64,000 bases of DNA, taken from contig NW_020954611.1 in the NCBI RefSeq assembly GCF_900497805.2, positions 5,123,968 through 5,187,967 on the forward strand, read 5' to 3'. Position 1 is the stretch's first letter. Every line of letters begins with the position of its first letter. Of the stretch, positions 26,526 to 38,860 are shown piece by piece. The notes below the pieces were generated by a model. That model searched no databases. It was not told the DNA's origin and was given only the letters and a program-made list of their open reading frames with translations. This DNA comes from Vombatus ursinus (lineage: Eukaryota > Chordata > Mammalia > Diprotodontia > Vombatidae). The translations under genes and the position numbers were made by a program.

Positions 26526-27740
26526 GTGAGTACTATTTATATGCAGTACTTTATATACATTAGATTGCTTTATACTAACACATGTTTTGTGTTATTGATG
26601 CTAACCTAGCAACAATTATATCCTACTGTAATTATAAACATTGGAACTTACCATGTGGGATGAAAACTCAGATTGTAAATTTGGCTCATTATTTGAGATG
26701 TCACTTTGATCCTGGTAAAAAGTGTTTGTGTTGACACATCAGTAGTTCTCCATGAAAAGGAAAATGCCAACAGCTACTTAAAAAGAATACCGCCTGGCCC
26801 CTACTCATGTAAAATCATCTCTAGGCAGATGAAGATTTCTGGAAAGATTGGAGCTGCCAGCCTTGTGGAGGGAATGATAGAAAACCCCAATTCATTTCTT
26901 CTTTTTCTGCTTCTTCCCTTTGAACAAAAAAGCCTTCAATTGTAACAACATGAGCCTGGTTGTTATACCCCTTGAATACTGTGAAGTTGTGATGAATAAA
27001 TTGGCTACTCCAAAAAGATCTTTGCCATTTTATCCTAGATCAGATTGAATTAAGGGAAATTTATATATGTATTGCTATGAGAGGTCATCCTATAACTGTT
27101 TTCAGACCCACACATGACTGAAATTTAATGTTATTATAACAATGATGCACTTTCCTCTTATAGTGAATCCCTCTGACAAATGAATTAGCATTAAGGTCTA
27201 CCTTAAGATATGTTGTGGAGGCCAAGAGAGAGGACCTTAGATACTCGATCTAATGACAAGAATGACTCCATCTTTAAGCTAGCCTTCATTTTAAAATGAA
27301 GGAACATTCAAATCCACAGCCTAGCATTTAAGTTTTCCCTCTACCTTACTTTTTGTGTATAATCAGCCAGAGGGAAAAACAGATCTACCTCTATTCTGAG
27401 ACCCCAAGGTCAATGACAGATTAATAAACTAGCTAGTTCCTGTTGCTTCTCCCTGCAGGCATCAAATTGCCTTGTCCCAAGTCCAGGTGAAATCTAGACT
27501 AACTCCCCCCCTCTCTTTTAATATTCTAAATATCTTCACTTTCTCAACTCACTCTCATTGCGTCTCTCCTCTTTTTGGAGGGCTGGAGAGCAGAGCACCA
27601 AACTCCTCACAAAGACCTCTGTCTTATAACCTTCCTGGTAAACTCATTTTCCAACTACTACTCTGTTTGGCTTCTAATCTATGGAACAAGATGTTCCCTC
27701 AAGGTACCCTGCCTGGTGACCTATCCCTATCCCCTCCATC
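26526..27740. other. Intron, unassigned
   Basis: No family could be named. 27211-27740 has a pyrimidine-rich character and may be an old repeat, but no ends were found. Confidence 0.35.
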
Positions 27741-27875
27741 AGGTTTATTTTATATGTTGTCTTCCCCAATTAGATTGTGATCTCCTTGAGGGCAGGGATT
27801 AACTCTTTTTCTTATTTATATTCCCAGCACTTAGCTGGACCCTACCACTAAATAAATGTTTATTGAATTGAATTG
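27741..27875 (+). repeat. L2 3' terminus
   Basis: GTTGTCTTCCCCAATTAGAT, CTCCTTGAGGGCAGGGATTA, then AATAAATGTTTATTGAATTG. Confidence 0.85.
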
Positions 27876-28046
27876 AATATTCTTGCATGAAATGGCTTCT
27901 AGGCAGAACTACTTGTTTTAAACGTTTTGCTATGGGGCCTTTAATGTCACAGTGAGCATTTATACTATGTAGCAGGAACTGTGTTGGATGTTAAGAACAA
28001 AGGCAAAAAAAGGAAACAATTTTTGTCCTAAAGGAGCTGACATTCT

Positions 28047-28510
28047 AGATGGCAGAATAAGGAAGACACTCACCTGAACTCTCCCAAATTCACTTAAAAA
28101 ACAACTATGAATTAATACCTTAAAATTAATTTTGGAGTGGCAGAACCAACAAAAAAATGGGGTGAAACAATTTTCAAGCCCAAGACAACTTAGAAGAGTG
28201 GCAGGAAAGGTATGTCTCAATAGGGAAAAAGGGGAACACAGTCCAGCACAACCAGTATCCAGACAATCCAGCAGCCAGCATTCCCAATCTTTTCCCAGCC
28301 CTAGGACAGGCCAGTAATGAGGCCCAATGGCCTCTAATGCAACCCAGCAGGGAGGCCCTGCAGCTCCACATGAGAAGCTTGGAATACTGCCCCCTCCAAC
28401 ATAGGAGCAAAACCCAACTTTAACATAAAATTCACAAAATAGGCTTGAAAAAGAGTGAAAAAAAACAAAACAAAACAAACAAAAAAAAACAACTAAACTG
28501 AAGGAACACA

Positions 28511-28552
<42 letters not shown>

Positions 28553-30400
28553 GAACCTGACCATAGAAAATTGCTATGGTGACAGGGAAGATCAAAACAC
28601 AAACTTAGAAGAGGACAACAATGTCAAAACATCTACTTGTAAAGTCTTAAAGAAAAATGTGAATTGGTCTCAGGCAGTAAAAGAACTTCTAGAAGAGCTC
28701 AAAAAAGATTTTAGAAACCAAATAAAAGAAGTTGAAGGAAAACTGGGAAAAGAAATGGGAGTGATGCAAGAGAATCATGAAAAAAAAAGTCAAAAGCTTG
28801 CTAAAGGAAACACAAAAATGGAAAAAAAGATTTAAAAAAAAGACAAAAACAATTCCCTAAAAAGTAGAATTGGTCAAATTGAAAAAAGGTACAAAAATTC
28901 ATTGAAGAAAAGAACTCTTTAAAAAGTAATATTGGCCAAATGGAAAAGTAGGTAGAAAAGCTTACTGAAGAAAATAATTTTTTTTTTTGGTTAGGCAATG
29001 GGGTTAAGTGACTTGCCCAGGGTCACACAGCTAGTAAGTGTTATGTGTCTGAGGTCAGATTTGAACTCAGGTCCTCCTGAATCCAGGGCCGGTGCTCTAT
29101 TCACTGTGTTATCTAGGTGCCCCTGAAGAAAATAATTTCTTAAAAATTAGAATTAAGCAAATGGAAGCTAATGACTCCATGAGATATCAAGAAACAATAA
29201 AACAAAATCAAAAGAATGAAAAAAATAGAAGAAAATGTGAACTATCTTACTGGAAAAACAACTGACTTGTTCTGGGAGAAGTAATTTAATAATTATTGGA
29301 CTACCTGAAAGCCACAATCAAAAAAAGAGACTGGACCTCATATTTTAAGAAATTGTCAAGAAAAACTGCCCTGATATCCTAGAACCATAGGGTAAAATAG
29401 AAATGGAAAGAACCCACAGAACACCTCCTGAAAGAGATCCCAAAATGAAAACTCCCAGGAATATTATAGCCAAATTTCAGAGCTCCCAGGTCAAAGAAAA
29501 AATCTACAAGCAGCCAGAAATAAACAACTCAAATATCATAGAGACAGTCAATATTACACAGAATTTAGCAGCTTCTACATTAAAGGATCAGAGGGGAAAG
29601 AGCAAAAAAGCTGGTATTACAACCCAAAATCACCTACCCAGTGAAGCTTCAGTTGAAAAAAAAAACAGATATTCAATGAAATAGAGGACTTTGAGATATT
29701 CCTAATGAAAAGACCAGAGCTGAAAAGAAAATCTGATTTTCAAATATAAGACTCAAGAGAAGCATAAAAAAGTAAACACGAAAGAGGGATTCAATAAGGT
29801 TAAACTGTTTACATTCCTTCACAGGAAGATGATACTTTTAAGTCTTAAGAATTTTATCACTATTAAGGCAGTTAGAAGGATTATACATAAACAGAAGACA
29901 CAGGTATAAGTTCACTATTATGGAATGATATTAAAAAAATAAGTGGAGAGAAATAGGAATGTGCTACTAGGAGAAGAGGGAAGGGTGGGGTAGAGCAGAA
30001 TAAATTATCTCACATGAAGAGGTGTGAAAGAGTTATTAGGAAAAGATGGGGGGGCAATGCTTGAACCTTACTGTCATTGGAATTGTCTCAAAGAGGGAAT
30101 AATATACATGATCAGTTGGGTATATTGATCTATCTTACTCTATAGAGAAGTAGGAGAGCAGGGGGTTAAGAGAAGTGGGGGGAATGATAGATGCAAGGAC
30201 AGATTGGGGGAGGCAGTGGTCAGAAGCAAAACACTTGTGTACACATATAAAATATCAAATTGCTTATTGTCTTAGGGAGAGGGGAGGGGAAGGAGGAAGG
30301 GAGAGAATCTGGAACTCAAAATTTGAAAAAAAATCTTAAAAATTGTTTCTATGTGTAATTGAAAACATAATAAAATATTATTTTAAAAATAATATATTAA
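28047..30400 (+). mobile_element. Half-L1 (HAL1-like) element: 5' UTR, ORF1 remains, 3' UTR, no ORF2
   Basis: The element begins AGATGGCAGAATAAGGAAGA. It carries an ORF1-like reading region (about 28600-29760) with HRTPPERDPKMKTPRNIIAK and ITQNLAASTLKDQR, matching the L1 ORF1 RNA-binding and C-terminal domains, then a purine-rich spacer and a 3' end (AATCTGGAACTCAAAATTTG, then an AATAAAATATT tail). No reverse transcriptase or endonuclease sequence is present. Target duplication: AAGGAGCTGACATTCT (28031-28046) and AAGGAGCCTACATTCC (30402-30417), 14/16. ORF1 is broken by several stops, so it is dead. A (CA)n tract (28509-28551) and a SINE lie inside. Confidence 0.8.
28981..29122 (-). mobile_element. 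WSINE1-like SINE in the half-L1, 16-bp target duplication
   Basis: T-run, then GGTTAGGCAATGGGGTTAAG, GGTCACACAGCTAGTAAGTG, CCTGAATCCAGGGCCGGTGC and TATCTAGGTGCCC. It is flanked by identical CTGAAGAAAATAATTT at 28965-28980 and 29123-29138. Confidence 0.93.
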
Positions 30401-30990
30401 AAAGGAGCCTACATTCCATTCAGAAAATACAACAAGTACATAGACAAGTAAATTATGAAATAAAAAATTACATGGAAAGGGAGTACTAACAACCAGAGGA
30501 ATTAGAAAAGCCCTCTTTCGGGAGGTGGAACTTAAGTAGAACTTGAAGGGAGGAAGAGGCAGAGAGAGAGAGAGAAGGATGGGAGGTGGGGAAGGGAGGT
30601 CAAAGGATAAAGGGAACGATGGAGAGAAGAAAGAAGGAGCAGACAGAGGAAGAGGAGGAAGGAGACATTCCAGGCATTGGGAATAATCTATACAAGGGCA
30701 TGAGGATGGAAGATGGCATCAGAGAAATGGAATATTACATAAGCAAATGTGGATGAAACAGGAGCATATGATGGAGAATAATGTGTATTTACCCTGGACA
30801 TCTACATCAGAGCTAAACTGCGAAGGGCCTTAAATACTAAACATAATAATTTGGGGTACCACTGATACTTAAGCAGAGAAGTGACTTGGCCAGATATGTT
30901 TTCGAGGAATATTAATTTGTTAGCAGTGTGGAGGATGGATCGGGGTAGGGAGGATGGGGGGGGGTGTAGAGACATAGAAAAAAATAAAAT

Positions 30991-32504
30991 AAAATCTTTT
31001 TTTTTTAAGTAAAGAAGTTCATAAACATAATAGCTTACATTTCCATATCACTTTAATGTTTATAACAATCTTCCTCACAAGAACTTGGCAAGGTAAGTAG
31101 TGCAAATGTTATCAGAAACCTCATTGTACATATGTACATGACAGAACACATTTTAGTATAAATTAGTTCTATAGGGAATGTTTTCTGTCATCAGCAAAAC
31201 TAAGTAAGTCATTCAAAGAAAAACTTGGTGAAAGATTGCATACCAGGGCAAAATGACATAGGAATTTAGAAAAAAGGTAGTAATTCAGATTGAGCAAAAT
31301 ACTGGCAATTTTTTAAAAAAGTATTTTAATATGGTAACACACAAATATCCTGCAGTGAACTGGGACAAGATGTTTTTAAATTTTCTACCAGTACATTTTA
31401 AGGGGAAGTAAATGAATATTTTTATCATTCATTTACACTCAACTTATCCACATGCTGTTTTCTAAAAGGCATTTGACACCAAACAAGCCTCAGGAACCTC
31501 TTTTAGAAGTCCTTTCAAGCCTGTTTCCTTTGAACAGAAGTCATCCTTACAAAGTACTTGAAAGAAATTGAATAAAAACTGAAAACTCAGTACAAAAAGA
31601 CTCCAAGTTTGGTAACATTCCACTGTAGTTGATCCTAAGCCTTTGCTGAGGATTAAAGGCCTGGCCATGTACTGTACCCCCACACAAATTTCAAAAATGA
31701 TTCTCCATCAAGCCTTCCTCAGCCAAATAGATCTTTATTCTGAATTCCTAAAGCACACCCACTAGCCACTTAATATTTTGTACAGTTAGGTTTTTTTTTT
31801 TTCTTCAGCTAAACACCCATACCCAGAAGCTTATCTCAGGGAGGGGCTGGGATTTTCCGCATTAGAATGGGCAAATTCATGAGCTGCAAATGTATTTTCA
31901 GAAGGTTGGGGCTGTTCTAGTAAACAGGAACTGGGGTTAGAAAATCAGAATAGTCTATTAGGCAAACCCTTGGTCTTTGCAGTGTCTTTCCTGAGAGATT
32001 TTGGAGAACTGACGAAGAAGAAGGCAGGTAGCTGGGGCTTGTCTGGGCAGAATAGTAAAGATCAATGTATGGCCAGTAGGCCAAGCTGAGCCCAGAGAAG
32101 CCTTAGGGGTAACAGGGCAGGGGCTAAATTCTGATTTGAGATATAACCAAGGATTTCTTCCAGAAGGAGTTCATATTGGAGCGTACTCTAGTTTATCTAT
32201 GTTCTCCCTAAAAGGTAGCTATAGAAATCCACAGAATAATCCAGATGCAATCTAACTCTGACTGAAGTGGGTTTCTGATCTTTCTTGTTCTGACTCAATA
32301 CTCTTATTAATACAGTGAATGGTCATTTACTTTTTTTTTCATATCACATTGTTGACACATAGTACTTTAAGAATACATTATTTCATCATTGTAAGGAACC
32401 CTTCATCTAGTACAAACTCAATTCTTCCACACTTTAATCAGCTACTTTTCGTGAACTGTTACGGTCAAAAATCTTTATTTCATTTGGTCACCAATTTTCT
32501 AGTG
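30991..32504. other. Intron, little recognised
   Basis: A possible reversed MIR scrap lies at 31030-31120 (CATATCACTTTAATGTTTATA, then TTGGCAAGGTAAGTAG). A T-run lies at 31792-31803. Otherwise unassigned. Confidence 0.4.
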
Positions 32505-32870
32505 ATGTACCTCATTCATTCATCCATTCATTCATTCATTCATTCAACTAACAATGATTGAGTACTTAATATGTGGCAGGCACTGTACTAGGAGCTGGGC
32601 AAGAAAGACAAAAATAGAACAAATCCCTGCCCTCTAGGAGTTTATACTTCACTAGAGCAGGGGGAAATGATCTAAGCAATTAAATACATAAAAATATGTG
32701 CAAAGTAATTTCAGAGGCAGAAAGAAGGGGAGCAACTTGGCAGGGGTGGGGGGAGAGAGTCACAAAAGGAGGTGGAGAGAGATAAGGCTTCCAGGAGGTG
32801 AGGATGAAGGTGAGCGGTTGAGATGCTCTGTGCCAAGGCGCAAAGATGAGAAATGGGACATTATGTAAAT
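32505..32870 (-). repeat. L2 3' part with (ATTC)n end
   Basis: An (ATTC)n tail at about 32511-32546, then GAGTACTTAATATGTGGCAGG, CACTGTACTAGGAGCTGGG, CCTGCCCTCTAGGAGTTTAT, ATAAGGCTTCCAGGAGGTG and CTGTGCCAAGGCGCAAAG. Confidence 0.85.
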
Positions 32871-32989
32871 CTTAGCTAGGCTTACCCTCAAGTAGCCAAC
32901 ACCCAGTCTGTTGTCACTGGGCCTCTTCAGCTGCTATTCTGCTGGCCCAACATTACCTTCAGACTATGATGAGGCTTCCCAGTAGGTCT

Positions 32990-33055
32990 TCAGTAGAACT
33001 TAGAGACTGTAGGCACATAACAGGTACTTAATAAGTGTTTGCTGAATTGAAGGTT
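32990..33055 (+). repeat. L2 3' terminus
   Basis: GTAGGCACATAACAGGTACTT, then AATAAGTGTTTGCTGAATTG. Confidence 0.75.
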
Positions 33056-33309
33056 AGATGATCAATAAAAGTTTTGTGACAAATGGTTAGCTCCATTTGA
33101 TTAATGATATTTTGTTATCTTTATGAACAGATAGACCAATGATTTTATGGTCTTCTCTGCTATTCAGCAATTGGCCTGAGAGACACACAGAACCAGTGCT
33201 GCAGAATGCAAAGATGTGCTCTGCGTCTCAATGACAATGGGCTTTATTGGGCACATCCTCATCTTTCCTATTACTTGAGTAGCAAGAAGTCCTATACCTG
33301 AGTCCTTCC

Positions 33310-33563
33310 TCATTGTTGCTCATTGATTTCAGTCATGTCCAACTTTTTGTGACACCATTTGGGGTTTTCTTGGTGAAGATACTGGTTTGCCATTTCCTTC
33401 TCCAACTCATTTTTACAGATGAGGAAACTGAGGCAAACAGGGTTAAGTGACTTGCCCAAGGACACACAACTAGTAAGAGTCCAATGCCAGATTTAAACTT
33501 ACAAAGATGAGTCTTCTTGACTTCAGGCCTGGCACTCTATCCACTGCAACACTTAGCTGCTGC
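33310..33563 (-). mobile_element. tRNA-RTE SINE (BovB-type tail)
   Basis: Tail first: GTTGCTCATTGATTTCAGTC, ATGTCCAACTTTTTGTGACAC, TTGCCATTTCCTTCTCCAAC. Then a core, TGAGGAAACTGAGGCAAACAG, and a reversed tRNA-like head, TCTATCCACTGCAACACTTAG. Confidence 0.88.
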
Positions 33564-33929
33564 TAAGTTCTTCGACATTCTTTGAAAATAAAAAGGTGGG
33601 CCGGAGTTAAGGAAACATGGACGGTAAACATCAGATGTGGAACTCTGACGCTCGGAATAACATTCATAAGCTAATCAAAGGCCCTAAGTGACCCTCCACA
33701 ATTAACCTCTTCCAAGTCACTCTAGTCTCCCCACAACAATATTTTTGAGGGGCCTCTAAGTAAGAAACAGACAGAAGAAAAAAAAAGAATATAAGGCAGA
33801 GAAATGAGTGCTGAGATTGAAGTCATTGGGTAGCCAGTCAACTAGTCCCTGTAACCTTTGATCCTGAGTAGGGAGAGAAGGGCAAATCCATTGCAGGGTA
33901 AACATAGAAGTGATCATTAAAGGACAATT

Positions 33930-34045
33930 AGATTGTAAGCTCCTGGAGGGCAGAGATTGTCTTTCTTTTTGATATGTATATTCCCAGTGTTTAGCACAGT
34001 GCCTGGCACAAAGTAAGGACTTAATAAATGTTTATTGACTAACAG
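33930..34045 (+). repeat. L2 3' terminus
   Basis: GTAAGCTCCTGGAGGGCAGAG, GTTTAGCACAGTGCCTGGC, then TTAATAAATGTTTATTGAC. Confidence 0.9.
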
Positions 34046-34234
34046 TTAAGAAAGTGTAGATGAGACAATAACAGGTGTTTGAAATATGGATTGGACCCCA
34101 AGAGAAGGCACCAAGTCATCTCTTGTCCCTAATCACTGCCAATTAAAGTCCTAAAATTGAGCTTCTGAAAATCGATATATTTATTCACCCTGCAGTTTTT
34201 CCCTCTGGAAAATTAATTGATTAGGATTATAGGG

Positions 34235-34860
34235 TCACGGGCATACAGCTGAAAGGAGTTTCAAAGGATATCTAATCCAATATTGACAGGTAAGGAAACT
34301 GAGGTCCAGAGATTAAGGATTCAAACCAAGATCCTTCTGACTCCTAATCAACCAGTATTTTTATAATTATGTTTAAATTCTTGGATGATGAATAGAATTT
34401 TTTTCAGATATTACTTAAACTATCTATACAAAGTACAGCTATCCCTTCCACATCATTGCAGGGGTTAGGAGCACAGTGCCTCTGCAACCCGGGAAATGTG
34501 CCTACATTTTTTGGCCCTCCTTTTGTACTGGAGAAGTATGATTTTTTTTTTCTTTTTCTTTTTGGGGTGTTTACAGTACCTTATTGTAAAACATGGGTTA
34601 AGTATTTGGTCATAGGCTCTGTATCATCTGGTAGCCTTTGTGTGTCATCTGTGGCTTCTGCAAAACTCCCCCCAAATTCCTTTAATTTCTTATGCTGACC
34701 CAAGATATATGAAAACCCCGATGGGGAAAATAGGGATATGGAAGGGACAGAGAGTTGACCTGGGAGCCAAGAAGGCTTTTATTCAAATCCTCTCTCTCTC
34801 ACATATACTTTGAGACCCTGGACAAGTCCCTCATTCCCTCAGGAATTCTAAAGCTATTAT
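34235..34860. repeat. MIR-type SINEs (minus 34235-34360, plus 34745-34860)
   Basis: The first has GGTAAGGAAACTGAGGTCCAG; the second has AGTTGACCTGGGAGCCAAGA and GAGACCCTGGACAAGTCCC. The 384 bases between them (34361-34744) show nothing recognisable apart from a T-run near 34541. Confidence 0.6.
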
Positions 34861-35439
34861 TTATAGAGAAAATGTCAATTTGCATTGGTAGATGGGAGTT
34901 TCCTCACCTGAGAGTTCCTTTGTTCTCAAAGAGGACCAAAATGGCATCACTACATTCTCAATACCAACAACTACCAAAGGGCTAGTTCCCGTGTGAACAA
35001 TCAGCTGGGAAATCTAAGTGTCTGAGTTACATAAGGTTTTTATTGTAATGGGGTCTGACCTACATCAAACAGTCTGTTACCCTAGGAGCGCGATCAAAAA
35101 CTAATGAATTCTGCAGCACCCATCTGCAGCGCACTCTTGCTCAGTGGCTCTGATGATCAAAAGAGGTACTATATGTAATAAAACACAATATTGTTGTGTG
35201 TCATTAATGAAATCTCCTTCAAAATACATTCGGGGGAGGAGTACTGTTTGTTTTTAAGAATTGATGGAGTTAGTGCCTGAGCCCAGAGGGATAATAGCTG
35301 AAATCTTCAATATGAAGCAGGGCAAGCAAAGAAAAGAGATAAGGGAGCAGTTTCAGTTCTTCTGACTTTCCTGTTTACAGGAAGCCTAATCCTAAGGGTC
35401 ACAGAGATCAGCACTGCTGAGTGATTAGGTAGAAATTAC
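34861..35439. other. Intron, no clear feature
   Basis: CAAAGAGGACCAAAATGGC at about 34927 may be a scrap of the unassigned family seen at 5640-6290. The rest is not recognised. Confidence 0.35.
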
Positions 35440-35870
35440 ATTTCAGGGAATCACAGAATCTCATAGTTGAAAGAGACTTCAGAGGCTACCTGGTACAAAA
35501 TATACCTGAACAAAGAATCCCCTTGGTAACCTGCCTGACCAGCAGTGATCTCTTTTTATTTGAAGGCCTCCCGTGAAAGGGAATGCACATGTATCTGAGG
35601 CAGTCCATTCCATTTCTTCATAGCCCTAACTGTTACAAAATTTTTGCTTTTATCAAGCCTAATTGTGTCCCTTTGGGACGTCTAGCCATTTCTTAGTTCC
35701 AAGGCCAAGTAGTACTATTTTCCTTCCTAAACAACAACCTCACAAGTTCTCAAAGGCTAACCTAGCTCCAGCTAAATTATGACTCTAGGCTAAAGAGCTT
35801 TTCTTGCTTCAACTTATCTTTACATGTCATTATCCTAAGGCTTTTAACCATCCTGGTGGCCTTCCAAATT
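35440..35870 (-). repeat. L3/CR1 3' part
   Basis: GAATCACAGAATCTCATAGT, GAGGCAGTCCATTCCATTTC, TATCAAGCCTAATTGTGTCC, then CCATCCTGGTGGCCTTCC: the reversed L3 end in order. Confidence 0.85.
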
Positions 35871-38355
35871 ACCAAGGCAATTACTACAATAAACAAGAAT
35901 TAATAAAGATACTTGATCCCAAGAAGTAAATGTATCTGACTAGGGCCAAGACAAAAAGGAGAAAGGGGTGGGAGAGAGGAGAAAAGAAACATTTTCATGC
36001 ACTATGGACTAGAGTTCAAGTTTGTATGGATCTTTGAAAATCTGAACAGAGTGATGTTGGATTTTGGGCACACACTGACCCTCTCTCCTGTGTGTCACAC
36101 ATTGAGTGATAAAAGAAAGTTGCATCAAATTCTGATATAATCAAGTGCCCTCCAGTGGGCCTAGACTATAGGAGTGATGGCTAGTGGGACCTAAGAAAAT
36201 ACAGACAGACCACAGGGTAAAATATAAACCTGTCTCCAAAGAACTCTGTCTATTAAAAGAGTATCCCAGGTAACTCTGCAGAAAATAATGAACATTATCC
36301 CAAGCCAACATCCGATTATCCTCGTGAGAAACCTGCCCCTATTGAGGAAGGGAAAACAAAAACAAGGAAAGTATAGACTAAGAAGTGGCAGAGAGGTCAA
36401 TCAAGGTCATATCCATCTTGATATTGGCTAATTAGTGTCAGAGAAACCAAGCATAGAACTATAAAGATAGTAGTATATCAATCTGGTTTATTTATTACTG
36501 TCACTGTTTCAAAGAATTCTTATCTCATGAGCTCCCTAGAGGGCTATGTTGCTCATATGAATTCAGGAACACCATTTGATTCCCTTGGTTGATATACATT
36601 CTTTAGGCAGCAACATGGCCAATTTGCAGTGAGATTGACAAGAGAAACTGTCAGAAAAAAAAAAGCTTCTCTGTTATGCTGCTGTTTTTATAGTTCCCAA
36701 AGAGAATCCAGACCGGGCACTGTGGCCCACAAGGGAAATCTCACATTCACTGTAAGGACTTAAGGATATTTTTTTTACCCCAGTCAAAGCAACTTGAACT
36801 GAGAAAACAGATCTTGCTGTCATTGACCAGGCATTTTCTCTGCCATTGAGGTTTAGTTCTACCTGGTTAAGTGGAGAAGACGATGAGATAGCAAATTGTT
36901 CTTTTTTAGCCAACAAGTTGTTTTGCAGGGCCCACAATACAAATTCCAAAATGTGATTCAGTTTCATCTTATCCTACCTAATTCAGGGACAAGTTTGCTA
37001 TCCATTGGCAGTGGTTATCCAATATATTCATTGTCTAATTTGACAGGCATGTCATAATCTAAACAAGACCTATTTTTCATCTAGTCATTTGTTTTGTTTT
37101 CCCAGTAAGATGGTCAGTCTAAATTTCTTTTGCATTCCTTTGTATTTCACTGAGAAGTCTTGGTGGTATTCTAGAGATCACTGCAACTATTTCAATGTGA
37201 TTTTCCAACAAAAGCATTTTGAAAGCTTTGCCATGAGTAAGATCTACTTCATTCATTTGGACTGTTAAGGGGTTGAGAGGAGGGAAGGAATCAGACCAGT
37301 GATTTTTTTTGGTATAGGGAACTCTGATAAGGGAAATTCCTCTCTACTAATACAGATTGGCACCTGTTCTACTTAGTCTTTGAAAGTTGCCAAGGCTTTT
37401 GAGTGATTAAGTGACTTGCCCTGGACCATGCCACTATGTGTCAAAGATGGGGTCTGCTCACTATCCATTATGCCATGCTGTCTCTCACTTAGAACTTACA
37501 CAGAATATATACAGTGCCAGAGGCCAATGTGCTCCTTTGAGAAAAATACATGTCCCTGATTAACATCTCTATGATGCCTATATTCAATATATTATTGAAA
37601 AATGATATTTGTAGTTGCATTATTTGTGATTCTCATATAGATGTAAGAGATAGGATAGGAGAGGATGGTCTTCAAGGTAATGTCAGAGGAGGGTTTTTGA
37701 GTTTGATTTGATTTCTGAGTCATGAGTACTCTTAAAACAATACATAATTAATATAGTGGGAGGTAACATTCTCCATATTACACTCAGTTTTGTAACTATA
37801 AAGAGATGGGCTCCACTGCAAAGCGAAACAAAACTTCCCAGAAAGCCTTCATCGAGCATGCCCTGGATGTATGCTTAGATCACTTTCATAAAGCTTTTAT
37901 AAGTGAAGAGAAGGAAGACTTTGTCAATGTATGCTCCTTTCCTTTGGTTCATCAGGAAAAGCATCAGTCATGATCCTTTCCATTCTTTGGACTCTTCCCC
38001 AGTTAGAGTGCTCTTGGGGTTTAGTCTCTGAATGCTTTGAAAACTGAATCCTCTTCAGTACAGAGCCCTTCTGCATGTGCTTCGTCTGGTCCAATATCCC
38101 TCCTCAAATTCACCTTCTTCAATGTCATTTCCACTTTCCCATATAGGACAACAGGCAAAGATGCAGCAAAGTGAAATGTGGTGTCTCCTTGATTATTTCT
38201 GACAAGACCAGATGACTGTGAAGAATTCTATAAGTTCCACTGATACTCCCAAAAAGATGATTTCTGTTCAGTGACTCCCCAAATTAAGAAACAGAATCAT
38301 ACGTTCACATCCATAGTAACATCAGTTGTAAATGAAACCAGAAGGTATACAAAAG
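35871..38355. other. Intron, 2.5 kb with almost no recognised repeat
   Basis: Only a MIR-like scrap at 37395-37480 (AAGTGACTTGCCCTGGACC) was seen. A 97-codon open frame on the minus strand (36674-36967) has no family signature. This is one of the longest repeat-poor stretches of the window. Confidence 0.4.
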
Positions 38356-38860
38356 TAAGACCTAAAAGAAAAGACAGAATCCCAGAATTGGAAAGGATCC
38401 CAGAGGCCAGTTAATCCAACCTGTGCCTGAATAGGAATTCCCTTTACAAAGTCCCCAACAAATGATCATCCAGCTTTCCCTGGAAGGCTTCCAGGGCTAA
38501 AAAACAACACAACACAACACAAAACAAGATCCTGAGGCAGGTCATTACACTTTGTGATAATTATTAATAGTTAGGAAATTTTTTTTCTCTCTTACAATGA
38601 GCCAAAATGTCTCTATAACTTCCATCCATATTGTTTCTAGCTCCGTCCTCTGGAGCCAAGTAGAACAAGTATCTCTGTATCGCTAGTACCTGGCACAGTG
38701 CTTTGGATAGAGTAGGCACTTGATAAATGTGTTTGGTGATGTGAAGTCCCACTATTTCTTTATTCCTCCAATACCTTGAACCATTTTGGTCCTAGGTGAG
38801 ACCTTCCTCTGTGATGGCCTACCTAGAGGATGATGGAAAAACCATTACATTCTCCAAAGT
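38356..38860. repeat. L3/CR1 3' end (minus) with an L2 terminus (plus)
   Basis: 38360-38660: CAGAATCCCAGAATTGGAAAG, then CTTTCCCTGGAAGGCTTCCA and CTAGCTCCGTCCTCTGGAGCC, a reversed L3 end. 38670-38745: CGCTAGTACCTGGCACAGTG, then AGTAGGCACTTGATAAATG, a forward L2 end. An (AACAC) run lies at about 38500-38525. Confidence 0.65.

Larger units (their letters stand above)
27950..30990 (-). repeat. L2 LINE 3' part, split by the half-L1
   Basis: 27950-28046 is a reversed L2 end up to CTAAAGGAGCTGACATTCT. 30401-30990 resumes with AAGGAGCCTACATTCC and continues AAAGCCCTCTTTCGGGAGG, GAACTTAAGTAGAACTTG, then AAGAGAAGTGACTTGGCC-type words. The repeated 16 bases are the target duplication of the inserted element. 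Confidence 0.8.

Noticed and set aside
27211-27740. Possible solitary LTR
   Set aside because: The start TGTTGTGG and a polyadenylation-like signal hinted at one, but no matching end, target duplication or known family could be seen.
27960-28595. 211-codon minus-strand open frame, longest in the window
   Set aside because: It is antisense to the 5' part of the half-L1. It runs through a (CA)n tract that gives a Val-Cys repeat and through L2 sequence, and it has no domain signature.
36674-36967. 97-codon minus-strand frame in a repeat-poor stretch
   Set aside because: No homology signal, no splice or start context, and no codon pattern that distinguishes it from chance. Kept only as part of the repeat-poor stretch.
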